Both the position numbers and the translations under genes were made by a program. A stretch of DNA of 28,966 nt. Origin: an uncultured Prevotella sp. Lineage in GTDB: Bacteria > Bacteroidota > Bacteroidia > Bacteroidales > Bacteroidaceae. Location: assembly GCA_934254985.1 (NCBI GenBank), contig CAKQMS010000036.1, positions 1 to 28,966 on the forward strand. Direction: 5' to 3'. The notes under the pieces were generated by a model, which was not told where the DNA came from, made no database searches, and worked only from the letters and a program-made list of their open reading frames with translations. Positions 24,490 through 28,966 of this stretch are shown piece after piece (positions within the stretch are counted from its first letter, which is position 1; each line of letters starts with the position of its first letter).

Positions 24490-26289
24490 TTATTCTAAAT
24501 CATTATAAAAATGCCAAATTGGGAAACGTTTAAGATTTGCTACTTCCTCTTTAGAACATTTAGAAAAACAGGTTTCAAACTCTTTCTTATCACCTATAAG
24601 TAAAGATGCGCCAACTTTTATTGACGAGTTAGAACTCTCATTCAACAAGATTTGTCGGAGTCTCACATAATGCTCTTCAAACAATTTATCTTCCCGCTTT
24701 AATACCTGACAATAGTTAAGAAAATACATATCATCTAGTTGCTCAGAATTATTTTTATCCATTAACCAACAACTAAGTTTTTCTGAATTCACAATCAATT
24801 CTTCCTTACGTAAAGAATCTGAATCACTCAATTTATCATAAGCCTCCAACATATATATCAAATCCAGATTTGCCATTTCAAAGACATAAGGATTTTTATC
24901 TATAAGTTGCTTATAAGAATTAATCTGACTGTCAAATCGAATATTATCACATTTTTGCCACAAATTGTCTTTTTGTAGATAAGAGAATGGGCTTAAAAGA
25001 TACATATTATTGTCTTTAAATTTGCATTTAATGGATATTTGACCATCAAAGAAATCTCCAAAACGAGAGTTACCTTCTTCATCAACAGTTTCCAATAATA
25101 AAATGTTCAGATTTCCAATTTCTGCCAAAACAATATTATTATCTTTATGTCCGATGTTTACAGTTTCTCCTGTGCAAAAAGCATGAATAACAATATCTAT
25201 TAAGCGTTCCTGTTCTTTTTTGATTGTGCACAAATCCAAAGGTTTTGTAACATGTAACAACGAAAGAGCACACTTCAATTTCTTCCATCCGTCAATTCTA
25301 ATAGTCAGGTCTTTTATCAACTCTTGCTCATTTATGTTCAAATGCAAAGGTAAATCTCCAATAGTAAGACATTCTTCCTTATTTAAAGCAAGAATAAATT
25401 CAGCATCTTTTATACTATCATCCAACGTTTTAGAAGTACTTTTAAAAGTAGCCTTAACTTCAGAATTACTATTATCAAGAAGAAATGTTAATCTCAAGAC
25501 ATCACCAATATAGATTGTCCATTTCCCATCTTTTATTTCATTTTTATATTCAGTAAAGAATACTTTATCACCAACGGCAATATCTTTTTTTACAACATTT
25601 TGAAATGATACAGACACTAATTCTTCAGATATCGGTATTTCAATATTGAATTCTTTGTTTATCTGAGCATACATATAAGAATTATGAGAAGACAGATAAC
25701 CAAAGAAATCAATAGGGCTCATAGACCGTGAAGGCGCTATAAAAGAGAAATTTTTAATCTTTCTCTTTTTCATTTCCTCAAAGGTTAAAGTCTTTTTGTT
25801 AGCAAAACCTATTTGCTTTTTCGCATCACCACAAAACACCATTAGAATATCCTCGAAATCCACAAGCGTGCTAGGAAATGGTTTCATGGCAACACTCACT
25901 GTTTTTTGTTTGTCTTTACCTTTGAGGATATTCTTTATGGTTTCAGGCAACAAACATCTATAAAATAACAAAGTCTCTTTACCTTTATTCTTTTCTTGGC
26001 ACACAATATAAACTGTTGGTTCACGTAGATATGCTCGCAAGTCATTAGTAGAGATATTGAATTTAAACTTTTTCTGTTTAAATTTATCCACCTCTTTACC
26101 TTTCAGCTGTACAGGAACTTTACCAATAAAAGAATCTTTTGCTTTGTCATCCTTACCATATAAATACAAATGTCCATCCCAAAATGGCTCTTTGTCATTA
26201 TCAGTAATATACTGTGAGATAACATCACTACCCTGTATAAAGTTCTTTAGAGCTAAAATAGCGCCTTCTTCTATATCCTTTGAAGTCAT
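24490..26289 (-). CDS. DUF4365-like putative nuclease protein (599 aa)
   Basis: The N-terminal 160 residues look like a DUF4365-type PD-(D/E)XK nuclease-related domain. FWDGHLYLYG (36-45, Asp38) is followed by GKVPVQLKGKE (56-66), giving a D-Xn-Q-x-K arrangement with Gln61 and Lys63. Then come ISTNDLRAYL and PTVYIVCQE, as in the family. The remaining 430 residues hold no motif I can name. The middle is beta-rich and the end helical and charged, possibly for partner or nucleic-acid binding. No signal or membrane segment is seen. It lies 72 bases after the ABC ATPase gene on the same strand, so it is a good candidate for the effector of an ABC-three-component system. DUF4365 proteins are common in defence islands. 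Catalysis is inferred from few residues. Confidence 0.7.
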   Translation of the reverse strand: MTSKDIEEGAILALKNFIQGSDVISQYITDNDKEPFWDGHLYLYGKDDKAKDSFIGKVPVQLKGKEVDKFKQKKFKFNISTNDLRAYLREPTVYIVCQEKNKGKETLLFYRCLLPETIKNILKGKDKQKTVSVAMKPFPSTLVDFEDILMVFCGDAKKQIGFANKKTLTFEEMKKRKIKNFSFIAPSRSMSPIDFFGYLSSHNSYMYAQINKEFNIEIPISEELVSVSFQNVVKKDIAVGDKVFFTEYKNEIKDGKWTIYIGDVLRLTFLLDNSNSEVKATFKSTSKTLDDSIKDAEFILALNKEECLTIGDLPLHLNINEQELIKDLTIRIDGWKKLKCALSLLHVTKPLDLCTIKKEQERLIDIVIHAFCTGETVNIGHKDNNIVLAEIGNLNILLLETVDEEGNSRFGDFFDGQISIKCKFKDNNMYLLSPFSYLQKDNLWQKCDNIRFDSQINSYKQLIDKNPYVFEMANLDLIYMLEAYDKLSDSDSLRKEELIVNSEKLSCWLMDKNNSEQLDDMYFLNYCQVLKREDKLFEEHYVRLRQILLNESSNSSIKVGASLLIGDKKEFETCFSKCSKEEVANLKRFPIWHFYNDLE

Positions 26290-26361
26290 AAATCAAACCT
26301 TTCAATATTCGCTTCTATACATTAATTATATAACCAGCTACGAAAAGACTACTATAAAACA

Positions 26362-28230
26362 TTAATAGAACAAACCAGCTCTTTCTTCTGTACCTAATTC
26401 TATCAAATTAATCTTAGTTAATGTATTAACATCAATATCATTGGTAATTTTATTATCCAAAATGATGATCTGATACTTCCAGTCCTTATCATTACAATAT
26501 TTTGCAAAGGAATCAATAACACCCTTGGGCGTTAATGCATCTTCATCAGTTACATTAATATCTATCTTATTGTCATATTTTGTACAGAGAGGAAAATCAA
26601 GAATTAATATATCAGAAAACGCACGCCCTTTTTCATGAATATAATCAAATAAAGAAATCATCACTGCAGCAGTTGATACAGATCGATTACCTTTACCGTA
26701 ACTAGTCCTAGCTCTTCCATCTATCATTATATCAAATGCCTTGTCATCAAAGCCTACATTTTGAATTCCGGCACATTCGTAATTCCAGGCATTTAATGTT
26801 TCCTTTATCTCATCAAGTAATTCCTGATTCATGTAGTCTTTAAAATACTCTACACTATCAGATTTACTATTACAGTTTTTAATCAAAGTCTCAAGATTTT
26901 GCAAATCAGCAGTTTTATCATTTATAAATCTTTCCAGTTCTTGATGTTTAAACTTCTTTTCCATATTCCTTTGGACTACAGAAAAAATATGTTTCAACTG
27001 CGAAACGTTAGGCTTTACCTCATCAATTTCATTATTGATTCTAGTAAGCTCTAAATTCAATTCTCCCACTTTATTGGCAGTTCGCTGACTATCTTGCTCT
27101 TTAGAAGCAATAAGATTCTCTATATCCTTAATCTTAAAACATGTATTACCATATTCTTTTTCAATAGCCATTTCATAGGCATCAGACTTGCCTCCCATTA
27201 GAGACTCTATCGCTACATCAGAACCACACAAAGGGCATTTCACGTTACCTAGAGCAGACATCATTGAAAAGCCAGAATTGACAAAATCCAATCTATTCAA
27301 TTCTTGCTTATAAATAGCCAAAAGACTTTTTAACTTGCCAATAAACAATTCCTGATTTTTCAACAATCTCAGCAAACGCTCTAAATCCTCCTTATATTTA
27401 TTCTTCTTTTCATACAACTCATCTAACTTGATGGAGAAATCTTTCAATTGAAGCTCAGTATTATCAAGAAAGCCCTTATCTGTTATAGTTATATAATCCG
27501 TATCGCCTAAAGAATTTAATTTTGTCTCAGCCTTATCTATTTCTTCCAATAAGTATTCTTTTTTCCCGTTTAATCTGGTTCTTCTAACAGAAGCCTTTTC
27601 CTTCGGTTGGTATTCTTTATCATCAATACCTGTGACCAAATACGAAATAATACTTTTATAAACCTCACGAACATCATAGTGTGTTTCCGGAATCAAAGGA
27701 GAGTTTTTTTCTGAAATAAATCTTTCCTCATCAACCATAAAAAGATGCCTAATATGACTATAAGATAACTTTATTTTCTTTGAGCCGTTTCTTAGAAAAA
27801 CATCTTCTATATCGGAAAGTTGTAACAGATACTTAGAGAGTGGATGAGATGCTGACGAATAAGATTTAAAATTACTAACTAGGTGAACATATTCATAATT
27901 TTCCAATGATGTCTTTTTTACATTAATCTCATTTTCTCCATTCTTCCGATGTAATGTATAGATAACATTATCCCCATCTCTTAATTCTAAATAAAAATCC
28001 GTATAACCATCTCCTTGTGGTGGTAAGGGGATATCTTTGTTAGATTTGCCTAAAATGAAATCAATCAGTCTAAATAATGTAGTTTTTCCGTTATCTGATC
28101 CACCGTATATAACATTACAACCATTTATGAATGAAACACGAGCTGGCTTTTTACCATTACCTCTAGCCTCAAATTCTTTTATATAAAATCCCATATCAGT
28201 ATTTTTAATTTCTATACCATCGCGAAGCAT
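26362..28230 (-). CDS. SMC-like ABC ATPase with zinc-hook coiled coil (ABC-3C ATPase)
   Basis: This 622-aa protein is built like a short Rad50/RecN-type ATPase. Walker A is GGSDNGKTT (43-51). A coiled coil (about 220-450) is broken at its tip by a zinc-hook-like CPLC (332-335). The C-terminal head has a signature-like SYGKGNRSVSTAAVMISLFDY (510-530) and Walker B ILILDFPL (541-548). It resembles DUF3732-type ATPases of ABC-three-component conflict systems. The residue after the Walker B Asp is Phe, so the usual catalytic Glu is not where expected. The start at 28230 overlaps the preceding gene by 26 bases. The ATG at 28194 (MGFYIKEFEARG) would be 10 bases after its stop and is an equally good start. 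Such ATPases are thought to sense nucleic-acid states and drive an effector, here probably the next gene. Confidence 0.8.
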   Translation of the reverse strand: MLRDGIEIKNTDMGFYIKEFEARGNGKKPARVSFINGCNVIYGGSDNGKTTLFRLIDFILGKSNKDIPLPPQGDGYTDFYLELRDGDNVIYTLHRKNGENEINVKKTSLENYEYVHLVSNFKSYSSASHPLSKYLLQLSDIEDVFLRNGSKKIKLSYSHIRHLFMVDEERFISEKNSPLIPETHYDVREVYKSIISYLVTGIDDKEYQPKEKASVRRTRLNGKKEYLLEEIDKAETKLNSLGDTDYITITDKGFLDNTELQLKDFSIKLDELYEKKNKYKEDLERLLRLLKNQELFIGKLKSLLAIYKQELNRLDFVNSGFSMMSALGNVKCPLCGSDVAIESLMGGKSDAYEMAIEKEYGNTCFKIKDIENLIASKEQDSQRTANKVGELNLELTRINNEIDEVKPNVSQLKHIFSVVQRNMEKKFKHQELERFINDKTADLQNLETLIKNCNSKSDSVEYFKDYMNQELLDEIKETLNAWNYECAGIQNVGFDDKAFDIMIDGRARTSYGKGNRSVSTAAVMISLFDYIHEKGRAFSDILILDFPLCTKYDNKIDINVTDEDALTPKGVIDSFAKYCNDKDWKYQIIILDNKITNDIDVNTLTKINLIELGTEERAGLFY

Positions 28231-28657
28231 TCAGCTGAACAAACTCATTTAATTTTTCAGTCGAATATTCTGCGAAATAAGAACTAACCTTCCTAGCAAC
28301 ATCTACATATTTAGCAGCAAAAACATTGGTCTTTAATTCACCAAACAAAGCAGCGCCTATATGAGAAGTTTTATAAGTCACAACATCACTCTGAATATCA
28401 AAAGCTATTAACTTTTTGATAAGAAGTAAATGTAATGCCCTTGTAATCATTTCGTTTCCCCCTAAATAACTGAAAGAACGATAGGCTTCTTCCCCATATA
28501 AATTACAAGCATTGGCATCTACATCATGATAATAAAGAGAAAAATAATCATAAGCAACAAGTCTGTCTTTATCAAGATTATCCCCAACAACATTTAATAG
28601 GCATAGTATTCTGAGGGAAGTCTCTACTACACCATCCAAAACCCTTACTCTTTCCAT
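28205..28657 (-). CDS. ABC-three-component system middle component-like protein
   Basis: This 150-aa protein matches the small all-helical 'middle component' of ABC-three-component (ABC-3C) conflict systems in length, position and pattern. The N-terminus VLDGVVETSLRILCLLNVV is followed by LDKDRLVAYDYFSLYYHDVD, then an MITRALHLLLIKKLIAFD segment with a winged-helix feel. No enzymatic motif is seen. It overlaps the upstream 77-aa gene by 13 bases and the ATPase gene by up to 26, a tight arrangement expected for subunits of one complex. The specific subclass (MC2-like) is from memory and would need a profile search. Confidence 0.7.
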   Translation of the reverse strand: MERVRVLDGVVETSLRILCLLNVVGDNLDKDRLVAYDYFSLYYHDVDANACNLYGEEAYRSFSYLGGNEMITRALHLLLIKKLIAFDIQSDVVTYKTSHIGAALFGELKTNVFAAKYVDVARKVSSYFAEYSTEKLNEFVQLNASRWYRN

Positions 28658-28878
28658 ATCAATCTATCCTCATTAGACAAATGATAACAAATGCCTTTTT
28701 TCACATTGCTATCAACCAAATGGCTAATCAACATATTCTTTAAATTATACATCGATGCCGCCATAGTTACTGCTTTTAGTTTTTTGAAAGCATCATCATA
28801 ATCATTATAATAATCATCGGAAACATATCTTTCTATGCTGTCTTTCAATTCTTCAAACTCATCAGTTTCTGGAGGCAT
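28645..28878 (-). CDS. Small acidic protein of unknown function (77 aa), first gene of the ABC-3C-like cluster
   Basis: I do not recognise this protein. It is acidic and helical in its first half (DEFEELKDSIERYVSDDYYN…) and more basic later, without Cys, signal or membrane segment. The ATG at 28878 is the only ATG start available. The same frame is open upstream as far as a TAA at about 28918, without another standard start. An AGGAAAAG lies about 20 bases before the ATG, too far to be a good ribosome site. Its stop overlaps the start of the middle-component gene by 13 bases, so it belongs to the same complex or operon. It could be a shortened N-terminal component. The 88 bases to the window edge show no TAnnTTTG promoter, so the operon may begin outside the window. 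Confidence 0.6.
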   Translation of the reverse strand: MPPETDEFEELKDSIERYVSDDYYNDYDDAFKKLKAVTMAASMYNLKNMLISHLVDSNVKKGICYHLSNEDRLIWKE

Positions 28879-28966
28879 CGAACGAGAACTTGTCTTTTCC
28901 TGAATAAGGTTGACTCTATTTTACCTCTTTAATTTAACATTTCAAATTCCGTACTGATTTAGTTGA

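Overview
The window looks like a chromosomal segment from a Bacteroidota species of the Prevotella/Segatella type. The reasons are a SusC/SusD pair with surface lipoproteins, promoters of the TAnnTTTG (-7) type with occasional TTTG (-33) boxes, little sign of Shine-Dalgarno sequences, and a DUF6377-type regulator. No taxonomic marker gene is present, so the genus is an inference.

Region 1 (1-12880) is a polysaccharide utilization locus. On the minus strand susC (5472-2212), susD (2181-658) and a surface glycan-binding lipoprotein (636 to beyond the left edge) form an operon. Divergent from it is a secreted GH3 glycosidase (6019-8286). It converges on a membrane-anchored TPR/HTH regulator (10085-8379), which is in turn divergent from a second, BglX-like GH3 (10425-12797). 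Three promoters of this locus (susC, GH3-a, GH3-b) share a CCACWTWTYA box exactly 34 bases upstream of their -7 element. The regulator's own promoter lacks it. This is a good candidate operator for the locus.

Region 2 (12880-15990) holds small housekeeping or accessory genes on the plus strand: a YgbA-like cysteine-rich protein expressed from what looks like a leaderless promoter, an 82-aa unknown, a GNAT acetyltransferase, a DUF2461 protein and the tRNA t6A dehydratase TcdA. It ends in a strong terminator.

Region 3 (15990-19190, with a decayed piece at 20690-20830) is dominated by a repeat family around a superfamily II helicase gene (17988-16420). Three elements of about 240 bases share border sequences and a common long branched fold. 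Their stems are preserved by compensatory changes rather than by sequence. Short accompanying hairpins with an invariant ACA loop also covary.

Region 4 (19190-28966) is an AT-rich defence island. It has a Panacea-type antitoxin with a frameshifted toxin partner and an orphan XRE protein. Then comes a long minus-strand gene series: a small unknown protein, an ABC-three-component middle subunit, a zinc-hook ABC ATPase, a DUF4365-like nuclease protein, a PRTase-like protein, a winged-helix protein, a structured RNA and a retron-type reverse transcriptase. The last four match the layout of a PRTase/wHTH (type III) retron. The first four look like an ABC-three-component nuclease system. Whether these are two neighbouring systems or one composite system is the main open question.
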